Shown here: piece after piece, positions 1 through 8,606 of the stretch | How the letters are laid out: every line of letters begins with the position of its first letter | Numbering within the stretch: the first letter of the stretch is position 1 | Source: Arthrobacter_M sp030063245 | GTDB taxonomy: Bacteria; Actinomycetota; Actinomycetes; Actinomycetales; Micrococcaceae | Length of the DNA stretch: 64,000 nt | Reading direction: 5' to 3' | Assembly (NCBI RefSeq): GCF_051131705.1 | Contig: NZ_CP180316.1 | Span: 3,968,001-4,032,000 of the forward strand | Program-made: the position numbers and the translations under genes | Notes under the pieces: generated by a model | Seen by the model: the letters and a program-made list of their open reading frames with translations, nothing else | Database searches by the model: none | What the model was told of the DNA's origin: nothing

Positions 1-552
1 GCCGTTGAACACGGCAAGCAGACCGGTGGAGAGAATGATGCCGATGGCGACACCAAGCTGCGGCCAGCTGGCCATCAGCCCTCTGCGCTTCTGGTCACCC
101 CATTCCATCGAAAGAAGAATGGAACCGCCCCACTCGCCACCGACGGCGATGCCTTGAAAGATGCGAAGGATGATCAGGACGGCTGGTGCAGCGTCGCCCC
201 AGGTCGTCGCACCGGGAAGCACACCGATCAGCGCGGTCGAGATCCCCATCATCAGCAGCGTGATGATCAGCATCGCCTTGCGGCCAATCCGGTCGCCCCA
301 GTGCCCGAAGATCGCCGCTCCGACCGGACGGGCCAGGAAGCCGACGAAGTAGGTGGCGAACGCGGAGATCAGCCCCAGATAGGGGGACATGTGGGGGAAG
401 AACACATGTGGGAACACCAGTGCCGCCGCTGTGCCGTAGAGGAAGTAGTCGTACCACTCGATTGTCGTCCCGATGGTGCTGGCGATCGCCGCTTTGCGCG
501 CCTGACTTCGCTGTTCGAGGCCACTCACTGCAGCCGGCTCGAGTTTGGACAT
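1..552 (-). CDS. MFS transporter, MHS-type (3' end outside window)
   Basis: Only the first 184 codons are in the window; the frame is still open at base 1. The start ATG is at 552. The N-terminus has the 'EWYDYFLYG' segment of the metabolite:H+ symporter (MHS) group of major facilitator permeases, then membrane helices, the loop motif 'GDRIGRKAM' between helices 2 and 3, and 'GGEWGGS' in helix 5. It is expected to import an organic acid, betaine or amino acid across the inner membrane by proton symport; the substrate cannot be told. A TTGACA-N17-TAAACA promoter (675-703) and a perfect palindrome (571-584) lie upstream, so specific regulation is likely. Family assignment is firm, function is not. 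Confidence 0.85.
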   Translation of the reverse strand, partial: MSKLEPAAVSGLEQRSQARKAAIASTIGTTIEWYDYFLYGTAAALVFPHVFFPHMSPYLGLISAFATYFVGFLARPVGAAIFGHWGDRIGRKAMLIITLLMMGISTALIGVLPGATTWGDAAPAVLIILRIFQGIAVGGEWGGSILLSMEWGDQKRRGLMASWPQLGVAIGIILSTGLLAVFNG

Positions 553-570
553 TACTGTCTCACTTTCCCT

Positions 571-584
571 GTTGAACGTTCAAC
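571..584. promoter_or_regulatory. Perfect palindrome upstream of the MFS gene (candidate operator)
   Basis: GTTGAACGTTCAAC is a perfect 14-bp inverted repeat, 18 bases upstream of the transporter start and downstream of the predicted promoter. That position suits a repressor roadblock site. The regulator is not in the window. Resemblance to the element's CGTTCAA-type operators is limited to the half-site word and the spacing differs. Confidence 0.45.
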
Positions 585-674
585 TGGGTCCAGGCACGCC
601 GCCCGGGCTCGGGTAACGGGGTGCGCTCGCTTTCCACGACTGTGTGTTTCGTGTGCACCGTGCTTACACCTAAC

Positions 675-703
675 TGTTTAGCCAGAGTCGAGTAAGTTGT
701 CAA
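675..703 (-). promoter_or_regulatory. Sigma70-type promoter for the MFS gene
   Basis: On the minus strand TTGACA (703-698) and TAAACA (680-675) are separated by exactly 17 bp. The leader to the ATG at 552 is about 120 nt and contains the palindrome at 571-584. The rest of 553-811 shows nothing further that I can support. Confidence 0.55.
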
Positions 704-811
704 GGAATCCAATGCAGCGGCGGAAATCACAGGCGCACAGCCAACAAGTCCCAGCCCCCACCAGCAGCGCCCAAAATCGCCGGACGCTGGGGCACAGGAG
801 ACAATGGAGGC

Positions 812-2545
812 ATGTACCTGCTGCTGGCCGCATCCGACGCGCGCGCCGCCCCCGAGGGCACCGACAGACAGAGCGCGCCCATTGGCCCTTGTGCGGACAT
901 TATCCCCCTCAACTCCCTTGGAGAAGCCACGGCTGCCAGACGCACCCTGGCAGTTGCCGACCTACCGGCCGCCGTAACACAGTTGGAAAACGAGCAGCGG
1001 CCGCGCTGGGTGTGGAATCGGACGCAGAGCTGGTATCCACCGCTGCTGGACGCCGGCGTCAGTGTCGAGCGCTGCCATGACGTGGCACTATGCCGCAACA
1101 TCCTGGTCTTTTCGGCCCTCACCGCAGACACTGACTACGCCAATACCACGGCCCCGCTCCGCTTTGATGACATTCTTGACCCGAGCCCCGAAGCCGCGAA
1201 TCAGGACAGCCTCTTTGATACGCCCGTCAACCGGGGCGGACCCTTTATCGACGCCCTGCGGCAGGAATTCGCCGCCCAGCTGGAAGCCGTCCGCCGCTCC
1301 GTTCAGCCGGGCCGTCTGGCCTTGCTCCTGGCGGCCGAGTCCGCCGGCGCGTTAATTGCCGCGGAAATGCGCCACACCGGGCTGCCGTGGCGCGAAGACC
1401 TGCACGAACAGATCCTCACCCATCAGCTGGGCCCTCGACCGGCCGGTCTGCAGCGGCCGGAGAAGCTTGAATTCCTGGCCGGTCGGCTCCGCGAGGAGCT
1501 CAACGCCCCTGCTCTGAATCCGGATTCCGCCCAGGAACTGATGCGGGCCCTGCACCGGGCCGGCATCGAGACGAAGACCACCAGATCCTGGGAGCTTCAG
1601 CAGATCACCCACCCGGCCATTGCACCACTGCTGGCGTACAAGAAAATCAGCCGGCTCCATGCCGCGAACGGGTGGGCGTGGCTGGATCAATGGGTGGCCG
1701 GCGGCCGGTTCCGTCCCGAATACGTCGTTGGCGGCGTGGTCTCGGGCCGTTGGGCCTCGCGCGGCGGCGGCGCCCTGCAGATTCCCCAACAGATACGCGG
1801 CGCAGCCCACGCGGATCCGGGCTGCAAACTGATCGTGGCGGACGCCGCCCAGCTGGAGCCCCGCGTGCTGGCTGCGTTGGCCCGGGACACCAGAATGGCT
1901 GAGGCCGCCCGGGATAAGGATCTCTATGCCGGGATTGCCGCGCAGGGCTTCGGTGGGGACCGGGCGAAGGCCAAGGGGGCGCTGTTGGGTGCCATTTACG
2001 GGGCGACCACCGGCGAATCCGGCCGGCTGATGGCGCAGCTGACCCGCACCTACCCGGAAGCCGTTGGTTTTGTCGAAGCAGCCGCCCGCGCCGGGGAACG
2101 CGGCGAGGTGGTGACGTCCCGGCTGGGACGCAGCTGTCCGCCGCCGTCGTCGGACTGGCTCGCCGGTCAGCGCAGCAGCACCGCGGAGGAACAGCGCCGG
2201 GCGGAAAACACGGCCCGATCGCGCGGGCGCTTTACCCGGAATTTCGTTGTGCAGGGGTCCGCTGCGGATTGGGCCGCCTGCTGGCTGGCTGAATTACGAC
2301 GGCGGCTGCGCACCTTGGCGTCCGACCGCGCGGCGGTGCACGGTACCGGGGCTGCCAAGGAAGCGGAACTCGTTTTCTTCCTGCACGACGAGGTGATGGT
2401 TCATGCGCCGGAGGACCAGGTACAGACGGTCAGGCGGCTGGTGGAGGAGTCTTCTCAGACGGCAACGCGGTTGCTCTTCGGCGAGATACCGATCGCGTTT
2501 CCGGTCAACATCACCGTCGTCGACTCCTACGCCGACGCCAAATGA
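812..2545 (+). CDS. Bifunctional 3'-5' exonuclease / DNA polymerase (PolA-like, no 5' nuclease)
   Basis: Family A DNA polymerase of 577 aa, the short actinobacterial type that accompanies full-length PolA. Motif A is 'VADAAQLEPR' (about residues 341-350), motif B 'KAKGALLGAIYG' (about 385-398) and motif C 'FFLHDEVMVH' (about 520-530), so the palm catalytic residues appear present. The first 200 residues match a degenerate exonuclease domain with no clear DEDD motif visible to me, so proofreading is doubtful. No 5' nuclease domain is present. The start at 812 follows GGAG at 797-800; no better upstream start exists. It probably acts in DNA repair synthesis. It is convergent with the Nudix/nth operon. 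Confidence 0.88.
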   Translation: MYLLLAASDARAAPEGTDRQSAPIGPCADIIPLNSLGEATAARRTLAVADLPAAVTQLENEQRPRWVWNRTQSWYPPLLDAGVSVERCHDVALCRNILVFSALTADTDYANTTAPLRFDDILDPSPEAANQDSLFDTPVNRGGPFIDALRQEFAAQLEAVRRSVQPGRLALLLAAESAGALIAAEMRHTGLPWREDLHEQILTHQLGPRPAGLQRPEKLEFLAGRLREELNAPALNPDSAQELMRALHRAGIETKTTRSWELQQITHPAIAPLLAYKKISRLHAANGWAWLDQWVAGGRFRPEYVVGGVVSGRWASRGGGALQIPQQIRGAAHADPGCKLIVADAAQLEPRVLAALARDTRMAEAARDKDLYAGIAAQGFGGDRAKAKGALLGAIYGATTGESGRLMAQLTRTYPEAVGFVEAAARAGERGEVVTSRLGRSCPPPSSDWLAGQRSSTAEEQRRAENTARSRGRFTRNFVVQGSAADWAACWLAELRRRLRTLASDRAAVHGTGAAKEAELVFFLHDEVMVHAPEDQVQTVRRLVEESSQTATRLLFGEIPIAFPVNITVVDSYADAK

Positions 2546-2568
2546 CCCCTCCCGTCAGTCCCCCGCCC

Positions 2569-2630
2569 CAACTAGGTAGCAGCAGATGCACTCATTTCGC
2601 AATTTGAGTGCATCTGCTGCGACCTAGTTG
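2569..2630. repeat. Dispersed intergenic palindrome, copy 1 (terminator-like)
   Basis: Two 26-nt arms (2569-2594 and 2605-2630) flank a 10-nt loop, with one mismatch. Each arm has an outer block CAACTAGGTMGCAG, a six-base inner block (CAGATG here) and CACTCA next to the loop. It sits between two convergent genes, as a bidirectional terminator would, though no T-run follows. A second copy with the same arm and loop lengths is at 24983-25044. Confidence 0.8.
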
Positions 2631-2659
2631 TGAAGGGCGGGCGAGGCGAATGGGGTGTG

Positions 2660-3334
2660 TCAGAGGGGCGGGGAAATGACCCGGGCCGTGTCCCACGGGA
2701 CGGACCAGCCGAGCTGTTCGAACGCCCGGCTCAGGATGCCGGCGGTAAAACCCCAGACGACGACGCCGTTGACCAGGAAGGCAGGGCTGCTGAACGTCTG
2801 CGGGCCACGGGTGAGTGTGGCCGTATACCGGTTGTCCGGGTCCAGCAGGTCCCGCACCGGTATCCGGAAAACCTGGGCGGATTCACCGTAATCAACCACA
2901 GCGACGGGCGACGGCGAGTGCCACCACGCCAACACCGGCGTGACCATGAAGTTGCTGACCGACAAGGCAAGTTCGGGCAGCCGGCCCAGGATCTCCACGC
3001 CGTCCGGATCCAGCCCGGTTTCCTCCACCGCTTCGCGCAGGGCTGCCGCGTCCACGGAGGCATCACCTGGATCGACCCCGCCTCCCGGAAACGCGACCTG
3101 GCCCGGATGATCCGTCAGGGTGGCGGCCCGCTCGATCAGCAGCACGTCAAGCGAAGCCGGGGCCAGCGGTTTGTCAGAAGCGGCGGGGACGGAATCCAGC
3201 GCACCGAACAGCAGCAGCACCGCGGCCTTGCGGGCGGTCGCCGGGTCCACCGGGGGCAGACGGCGATCCTCCCCGGCAGGGGCAAGTGCGGCGGCCGCCC
3301 CTGCCAGTGAGACAAGGTCCGCGTACACGCTCAC
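2660..3334 (-). CDS. Nudix hydrolase, CoA-pyrophosphatase type
   Basis: 224-aa Nudix protein, last gene of the minus-strand operon. The start is GTG at 3334, which overlaps the nth stop as GTGA; the longer upstream frame lies inside nth and is not used. The Nudix box is visible as 'AFPGGGVDPGD' followed by 'REAVEETGL', whose glutamates bind Mg2+. The 'LLLIERAATLTDHPGQVAFPGG' region resembles the CoA diphosphatase group (NudL/Rv3672c type), which cuts CoA or related nucleoside diphosphates. The segment just named spans residues only by description; substrate is inferred from family likeness. In mycobacteria a similar gene also lies beside nth and marP. Confidence 0.85.
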   Translation of the reverse strand: MSVYADLVSLAGAAAALAPAGEDRRLPPVDPATARKAAVLLLFGALDSVPAASDKPLAPASLDVLLIERAATLTDHPGQVAFPGGGVDPGDASVDAAALREAVEETGLDPDGVEILGRLPELALSVSNFMVTPVLAWWHSPSPVAVVDYGESAQVFRIPVRDLLDPDNRYTATLTRGPQTFSSPAFLVNGVVVWGFTAGILSRAFEQLGWSVPWDTARVISPPL

Positions 3335-4278
3335 TGTCCCGTCGCCGCCCTCGCGGTCCCCTGCCCGCGGGTCTGTGCACCGCCTGCCGGCTCCGCATCG
3401 TCGCTGCCCGGGCCCTGCACCGGCTCCGGCGGGGCCGGCGTGCTCCCGGATCGTGGCAGGGGTTGCGCCAGGCGCTGGGATTCCTGCCGGTATTCGGCCG
3501 CCCGGGAGACGTCCGCCAGCATGCGCGCGAGCAATTCCTCGTTGCCTGGCGCCAGTTCGTATTTGAGCAGTTTTTTCGCCTTCTCCGGGTCCGTTTCGCC
3601 CTCGCCGTAGGAAGGGCACAGCGTAGCGACAGGGCAGGCTCCGCAGGCGGGTTTCCGCGCGTGGCAAACGCGGCGCCCGTGGAAGACCACGCGGTGCGAG
3701 AGCATGGTCCAGTCGGCCGGATCGAAGAGTGCACCCACATTGGATTCGATCTGGACCGGGTCCGCGGATGCCGTCCAGCCAAAGCGCTGGGACAACCGGA
3801 TGAAGTGGGTGTCCACGGTGATTCCGGGGATGCCAAAAGCGTTGCCCAGCACCACATTGGCGGTTTTGCGTCCGACGCCGGCCAGCGTCACCAGATCTTC
3901 CAACCGCCCCGGCACCACGCCGTCGTACTCATCGACTATCCTCGTGGCCAACGAGATCAGGCTGCGTGTCTTCGCGCGGAAGAACCCGGTGGGCTGGATC
4001 ATGGTTTCCAGCTCCGCGGTGTTGGCCTCCGCCAGCGCCCGCGCATCGGGGTATTTCGCGAAAAGCGCCGGCGTCGTCTGGTTGACCCGCACATCCGTGG
4101 TCTGCGCGGAGAGCACCGTGGCCACCACAAGTTCGAACGCGTTGCTGAAATCAAGCTCCGCGTGTGCGTAAGGGTAGGCGTCCGCGAGCAGCCGGTTAAT
4201 TTTGCGGGCGCGCCGCTTGAGCGCCAGCGGTGATTCGCCGCCGCTCGGGACGTCTGTGGCAGGCATTCGGTTGGACAC
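3331..4278 (-). CDS. nth: Endonuclease III, base-excision DNA glycosylase/AP lyase
   Basis: Removes oxidised pyrimidines and nicks abasic DNA. The HhH-GPD fold is clear: helix-hairpin-helix 'LAGVGRKTA' at 132-140 with the catalytic lysine at 137, and the catalytic aspartate in 'VDTHF' at 156. Cysteines 205, 212, 215 and 221 form the C-x6-C-x2-C-x5-C pattern of the [4Fe-4S] cluster. The protein is 315 aa against roughly 210-260 usual; the extra length is a Pro/Gly/Ala-rich C-terminal tail of about 75 residues that looks disordered. It starts 3 bp after the upstream membrane gene and overlaps the Nudix start by 4 bp, so the three genes form an operon. Confidence 0.95.
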   Translation of the reverse strand: MSNRMPATDVPSGGESPLALKRRARKINRLLADAYPYAHAELDFSNAFELVVATVLSAQTTDVRVNQTTPALFAKYPDARALAEANTAELETMIQPTGFFRAKTRSLISLATRIVDEYDGVVPGRLEDLVTLAGVGRKTANVVLGNAFGIPGITVDTHFIRLSQRFGWTASADPVQIESNVGALFDPADWTMLSHRVVFHGRRVCHARKPACGACPVATLCPSYGEGETDPEKAKKLLKYELAPGNEELLARMLADVSRAAEYRQESQRLAQPLPRSGSTPAPPEPVQGPGSDDAEPAGGAQTRGQGTARAATGQ

Positions 4279-4281
4279 GGA

Positions 4282-5973
4282 CTACTCGCCCTCGGGCGCC
4301 CGCTCGATGTTGCTCAGATCACGCAGTACGCCCACGCGACCCTCGGTGTTCTGCACCAGGAAGTCATGCCCGCGGTCCTGCAGCGCCAGGATCCAGACGC
4401 CGGGCTCGACGTTGTACACAAACGCGCCGCTCGTCTCGTCGACGACGGGGCGCGGCCGATCCACGGCGAACCAGAAGGCGTCGTAGACGGGATTTTCATC
4501 GTGGTCCTGATTAGTCTTCGCGCGTGACGACGGGTCGACGGTGGCGCCGATGCTCGCCGGAGCGGGACGGCTCTCCGCGTTGTCGCGAGCCGGCTGCGCC
4601 TCGGTGTGGACGGCCGGGTTCACGGTCGTCCGCGGAGCTGCTTGGGCCGCGGCGTGCGGGCGCGGGTCAGGTTCGACGGCGGCGCCTGCCGGGGCGGCCG
4701 TGTCAGGTGTTCGGGACTGGCCAGCCGCTGCTTTGTTCCCCGCGGCAGGGTTATTTCCCGCGACAGCGGAGGGCGCGTCGGCAGCGTTATTCCCCGCGGC
4801 AGCGTTGTTCCCCGCGGCAGCGTTGTTCCCCGCGGCAGCGTTGTTCCCCGCGGCAGCGTTGTTCCCCGCGGCAGCGTTGTTCCCCGCGGCAGCGTTATTC
4901 CCCGCGGCAGCGTTATTCCCCGCGGCAGCGTTATTCCCCGCGGCAGCGTTATTCCCCGCGGCAGCGTTATTCCCCGCGGCAGCGTTATTCCCCGCGGCAG
5001 GGTTATTCCCCGCGGCAGGGGAGGGCGCGTCGGCAGCGGAGGGCGCGTCGGCAACGCCGCGGCCTCGCAGCCGGGCTGCGAACGCGGTCGCCGTCCCCCC
5101 GAGCTTTGCTCCAACGTGACTGCCGTGCTGGCCCGCATCGTGGCTGCCGTGCTGGCCGGCGTGGGTGTGTGGAGTGCCCGCGGAGGGAGCGCTGCCCGCA
5201 CCTTGCGCGACGGGGCGCTGCTTCGGTTTGGCCGCAGCCGGCTTAGGGGACGCGGGCTTAACGACGGCAGGAACGATGTCCCGGGCCACGAGATGCGCGG
5301 GCGTCTCGGAACGGTCCGCAAAATCACCGACAAAGAAGGGCAGCCAAGGCGCTGCGACTGTAGACGCGAGCAGGCCGAGGGAACCGATCAGACCGATCAG
5401 GAAGGCCAGCCGGAAATCGGTCACCGTGTAGAGGAAGAAGAAGCCGGCAGCGAAAGAGGCCACCACGGAGCCGAACTGGTCCGCGGAAAGCGAACCGACC
5501 CGGATTTTGGCGGTGGGCACCAGCCGGCGGGCCAGGAACAACGCGCCGACCAGCAGCGGCAGCAGAATGCCGATGACAAGGAAGTACAGCGAGAAGCCGT
5601 TCCACACATTGACGTAATAATCGGTCTGGAAAAGCGGAAGCAGGGAGGCGATGAAGATCACCACGACAGATCCCAGCGCCACCAGATCGCGCAGGGTCAG
5701 CGGACCCAGCAGTGCCTGGCTCCGGGCCGCAGCAGCCCTGGCCGCCGGAGGTGATCCGTGTCCCGCGGCCTGCTGGTCCGCGGATGCCGCGCCAGTGCCC
5801 GGCCCGGTATTCGCACTCGTACCGGCTGCATCCGCACGGGCGGGCACCGCGTGGGCGCCCGCTGCAATGCCGGATGCGGTCTGCGCCTCAGCGTGCGCCT
5901 CCTCGTTGCCGGGCCCGGTGCTTCCGGAGCTCTCTGCGGCCCTGTGTCCTGCGCCGAAATGCTGCTCTGTCAT
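4282..5973 (-). CDS. Four-helix membrane protein with Asn-Asn-Ala repeat linker
   Basis: 563 aa, not assigned to a named family. An acidic, Ala-rich N-terminal 85 residues is followed by four hydrophobic helices (about 95-115, 127-148, 167-185, 189-212). Next comes a long low-complexity cytosolic or periplasmic stretch containing 13 near-identical six-residue units (NNAAAG) encoded by an 18-bp tandem repeat. The C-terminal 75 residues form a compact domain ('NPVYDAFWFAVDRPRPVVDE...' region, through 'WILALQDRGHDFLVQNTEGRVGVL'-like strands) that resembles a conserved actinobacterial module of unknown role. RBS AGGAG is 7 bp before the ATG. It leads the operon with nth and the Nudix gene. The repeat probably varies in length between strains. 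Confidence 0.7.
   Translation of the reverse strand: MTEQHFGAGHRAAESSGSTGPGNEEAHAEAQTASGIAAGAHAVPARADAAGTSANTGPGTGAASADQQAAGHGSPPAARAAAARSQALLGPLTLRDLVALGSVVVIFIASLLPLFQTDYYVNVWNGFSLYFLVIGILLPLLVGALFLARRLVPTAKIRVGSLSADQFGSVVASFAAGFFFLYTVTDFRLAFLIGLIGSLGLLASTVAAPWLPFFVGDFADRSETPAHLVARDIVPAVVKPASPKPAAAKPKQRPVAQGAGSAPSAGTPHTHAGQHGSHDAGQHGSHVGAKLGGTATAFAARLRGRGVADAPSAADAPSPAAGNNPAAGNNAAAGNNAAAGNNAAAGNNAAAGNNAAAGNNAAAGNNAAAGNNAAAGNNAAAGNNAAAGNNAAAGNNAADAPSAVAGNNPAAGNKAAAGQSRTPDTAAPAGAAVEPDPRPHAAAQAAPRTTVNPAVHTEAQPARDNAESRPAPASIGATVDPSSRAKTNQDHDENPVYDAFWFAVDRPRPVVDETSGAFVYNVEPGVWILALQDRGHDFLVQNTEGRVGVLRDLSNIERAPEGE
4781..5014. repeat. 18-bp tandem repeat, 13 units, inside the membrane-protein gene
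   Basis: Thirteen consecutive units of the form GCAGCGTTRTTCCCCGCG. Units differ only at one position (G or A in the GTTGTT/GTTATT step, a synonymous Asn codon change) and in the first bases of the last unit. The period is a multiple of three, so unit gain or loss keeps the frame. Confidence 0.95.
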
Positions 5974-6216
5974 TAGCTGCTCCTAGCCGAACGGCGGTCC
6001 AGCAGCCGGCCGGTGTGTCTGTTGGGAACGTTCATCAGTTGGGAACTTGTCGACGACGGCCCGCGGGTGTCGTCGCCAAATCACGGTTCCATTACAGCCT
6101 AATGACACAAACCTGACATCTCCAGCAGGATCCCCCACCGCGGCCCGTCGCCGCGGCTGTCCGAGGCGATTCCGGGCGCACTTGGGCGCAGATCCGGCCC
6201 ATTCGCGGCCGGACCA

Positions 6217-6232
6217 TGTGACCGCGGACACG
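6217..6232 (+). promoter_or_regulatory. Weak candidate Crp/GlxR site upstream of acs
   Basis: TGTGACCGCGGACACG keeps the left half TGTGA and the N6 spacing of the TGTGA-N6-TCACA consensus but matches the right half poorly. acs genes are known Crp/GlxR targets in related actinobacteria, and a Crp-type regulator is encoded at 19251. Support is modest. Confidence 0.25.
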
Positions 6233-6322
6233 CGTGACTTCTTCCGCGCTAAGGTTTAAGACGGAACCAATCTTCGTGCCGGCAGGTGCAGATCCAGCAG
6301 CAGATACAGACGGAAGGCAACC

Positions 6323-6355
6323 ATGCCACCGTTCGCCGGCACCCGTAGGGAATAG
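6323..6355 (+). CDS. Possible 10-codon leader ORF before acs
   Basis: ATG at 6323 encodes MPPFAGTRRE and stops with TAG at 6353-6355, 10 nt before the acs ATG. It is preceded by GGAAGG (6312-6317) at a 5-nt spacing, a better ribosome site than the one in front of acs. It could couple or tune acs translation, or be chance. Confidence 0.3.
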   Translation: MPPFAGTRRE

Positions 6356-6365
6356 AGGGTTAGAG

Positions 6366-8381
6366 ATGTCCCAGGACACGACCGCGGCTTCGGCTGCCAC
6401 CAGCAATACCGGCGATGCGCTGGAAAACCTGCTGCACGAAAACCGCAGGTTCCCGCCGAGCGCCGACTTCGCCGCCCATGCGGTCATCCAGGCCGGCGAA
6501 TATGAGGAGGCTGCAGCGGACCGACCGGCTTTCTGGGCCAAACAGGCCCGTGGGCTGCTGTCCTGGCACAAGGACTTCACCGAGACTCTCGACTGGTCAA
6601 ACCCGCCGTTCGCCAAGTGGTTCGGCGACGGCCAGCTCAATGCGGCCTACAACGCCCTCGACCGGCACGTTGAAAACGGCCTGGGCGAGCGGGTCGCCAT
6701 CTACTTCGAAGGTGAGCCCGGCGACACCCGCACCTACACCTACGCCCAGCTGACCGAGGAGGTCAAGAAGGCCGCCAACGCCTTTGAATCCCTTGGCGTG
6801 GTCAAGGGCGACCGCGTCGCGGTGTACCTTCCGATGATTCCGGAGGCCGTCATCACGTTGCTGGCGTGCGCCCGGATCGGTGCAGTGCACTCCGTCGTGT
6901 TCGGCGGCTTCTCCGCGGACGCCCTGCGATCACGCATCGACGATGCCGAGGCGAAACTCGTCGTCACCGCGGACGGCACCTACCGCCGCGGCAAACCCAG
7001 CGCCCTCAAACCGGCCGTTGACGCGGCCCTCACCGCACCCGGGCACACCGTCGGGCACGTCGTCGTCGTCAAGCGCAACGGTGAGAACGTTGACTGGACC
7101 GAGGGCCGCGATCTGTGGTGGGACGATTCGGTCGGCGCTGCGTCCGCCGAGCACACCGCCGTCGGCCATGATGCCGAACATCCGCTGTTCATCCTCTACA
7201 CCTCGGGCACCACCGGCAGGCCCAAGGGCATTCTGCACACCACCGGCGGTTACCTGACGCAGGCGGCCTACACACACAAGGCCGTCTTTGACCTGCACCC
7301 GGAAACGGACGTCTACTGGTGCACGGCCGACGTCGGCTGGGTCACCGGACACACCTACGTGGCCTATGCGCCGCTGATCAACGGCGCCACCCAGCTCATC
7401 TACGAGGGCACCCCGGATTCGCCGCATCAGGGCCGCTGGTGGGAACTGATCGAAAAGTACAAGGTTTCCATCCTCTACACTGCGCCCACCGCGATCCGGA
7501 CCTGCATGAAGTGGGGACGCGAGATCCCGACCAAGTACGACCTGTCCTCCATCCGGGTGCTCGGTTCCGTGGGCGAGCCGATCAACCCCGAGGCCTGGAT
7601 GTGGTACCGGGACGTGATCGGCGCCAACGCGGGCAGGAACGGCGAAAAGAAGGAGAACCCGGCGCCCATCGTGGACACCTGGTGGCAGACCGAGACCGGC
7701 GCGCAGATGATCGCCCCGCTCCCCGGCGTCACCGCCACCAAGCCGGGTTCGGCGCAGACACCGCTGCCGGGCATTGCGGTGGATGTGGTGGATGAGATGG
7801 GTGAATCGGTACCGAACGGCAGCGGCGGGTATCTGGTGATCCGCGAGCCCTGGCCGGCCATGCTGCGCGGCATCTGGGGCGACGAGCAGCGCTACAAGGA
7901 CACCTACTGGTCCCGTTTCGACTCGATGTACTTTGCCGGTGATGGTGCCAAGTTCGACGACGACGGCGACGTCTGGTTGCTCGGGCGGGTCGACGACGTC
8001 ATGAACGTCTCCGGGCACCGGCTCTCCACCACCGAGATCGAATCAGCGTTGGTCAGCCACCCCTCGGTGGCGGAGGCAGCCGTCGTGGGGGCAGCGGACG
8101 AGACCACCGGCCAGACGGTTGTGGCGTTTGTGATTCTGCGCGGCAGCGCCGTTGATGATCCCGATATTGTTACGACGCTGCGCAACCATGTGGGCAAGGA
8201 GATCGGCCCGATCGCCAAGCCCAAGACCATCCTGGTGGTGCCCGAGCTGCCCAAGACCCGCTCCGGGAAGATCATGCGGCGGCTGCTCAAGGACGTCGCG
8301 GAGGGCCGCGACGTGGGCGATGCGTCCACTTTGGCGGACAACTCGGTGATGCAGCAGATCGCCGATTCACTCAAAAAGTAG
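6366..8381 (+). CDS. acs: Acetyl-CoA synthetase (AMP-forming)
   Basis: Converts acetate, ATP and CoA to acetyl-CoA via acetyl-AMP. From ATG 6366 it is 671 aa, close to the usual 650; an in-frame upstream start at 6234 would add residues outside the family and lacks a ribosome site. Adenylation motifs are present: 'YTSGTTGRPKG' (about 277-288), 'WWQTETG' (about 439), 'GRVDDVMNVSGHRLSTTEIE' and the C-terminal 'TRSGKIMRR' (about 630-638), whose lysine is the site of regulatory acetylation in known Acs enzymes. It stands alone with a hairpin terminator behind it. A short leader ORF and a weak Crp-like site lie upstream. Confidence 0.97.
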   Translation: MSQDTTAASAATSNTGDALENLLHENRRFPPSADFAAHAVIQAGEYEEAAADRPAFWAKQARGLLSWHKDFTETLDWSNPPFAKWFGDGQLNAAYNALDRHVENGLGERVAIYFEGEPGDTRTYTYAQLTEEVKKAANAFESLGVVKGDRVAVYLPMIPEAVITLLACARIGAVHSVVFGGFSADALRSRIDDAEAKLVVTADGTYRRGKPSALKPAVDAALTAPGHTVGHVVVVKRNGENVDWTEGRDLWWDDSVGAASAEHTAVGHDAEHPLFILYTSGTTGRPKGILHTTGGYLTQAAYTHKAVFDLHPETDVYWCTADVGWVTGHTYVAYAPLINGATQLIYEGTPDSPHQGRWWELIEKYKVSILYTAPTAIRTCMKWGREIPTKYDLSSIRVLGSVGEPINPEAWMWYRDVIGANAGRNGEKKENPAPIVDTWWQTETGAQMIAPLPGVTATKPGSAQTPLPGIAVDVVDEMGESVPNGSGGYLVIREPWPAMLRGIWGDEQRYKDTYWSRFDSMYFAGDGAKFDDDGDVWLLGRVDDVMNVSGHRLSTTEIESALVSHPSVAEAAVVGAADETTGQTVVAFVILRGSAVDDPDIVTTLRNHVGKEIGPIAKPKTILVVPELPKTRSGKIMRRLLKDVAEGRDVGDASTLADNSVMQQIADSLKK

Positions 8382-8414
8382 CCGCAGCAGCAGTAACCGC
8401 AGCACCCTCCCAAT

Positions 8415-8470
8415 CTGAGGTGCGCACGATGGGCCGTCCGGGCATCTTCGCCCCATCGCGCGTGCCTCAG
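8415..8470 (+). terminator. Hairpin downstream of acs
   Basis: 19-nt arms at 8415-8433 and 8452-8470 surround an 18-nt loop. Of three non-Watson-Crick positions two are G-U in RNA. No T-run follows, so it is a terminator or 3' stabiliser by position only. Confidence 0.55.
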
Positions 8471-8503
8471 CTGTTTAACACCGTAACGCAAACGTGACGA
8501 AAT

Positions 8504-8557
8504 GATCGAAAATTATATCTTTTGGGTCTTGACGTTCGATTTTGATCCTTTTATGCT
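8504..8557 (+). promoter_or_regulatory. Promoter and candidate DeoR operators of the galactoside cluster
   Basis: TTGACG (8529-8534) and TATGCT (8552-8557) are 17 bp apart. GATCGAAAAT at 8504-8513 and, on the other strand, GATCAAAATCGAAC (8547-8534) form a divergent pair of related half-sites; the second occupies the spacer between -35 and -10. Blocking by the DeoR-family regulator at 14035 is the natural inference. RBS AAGGAG (8596-8601) is 5 nt before the ATG. Confidence 0.55.
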
Positions 8558-8606
8558 TGCTGGTATGTGATCTGCTTCACAGCTGCATGTCTTTCAAGGA
8601 GAAATC

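Noticed and set aside
4524..5246. Plus-strand frames over the 18-bp repeat
   Set aside because: Low-complexity shadows of the membrane-protein gene on the minus strand, without starts or families.
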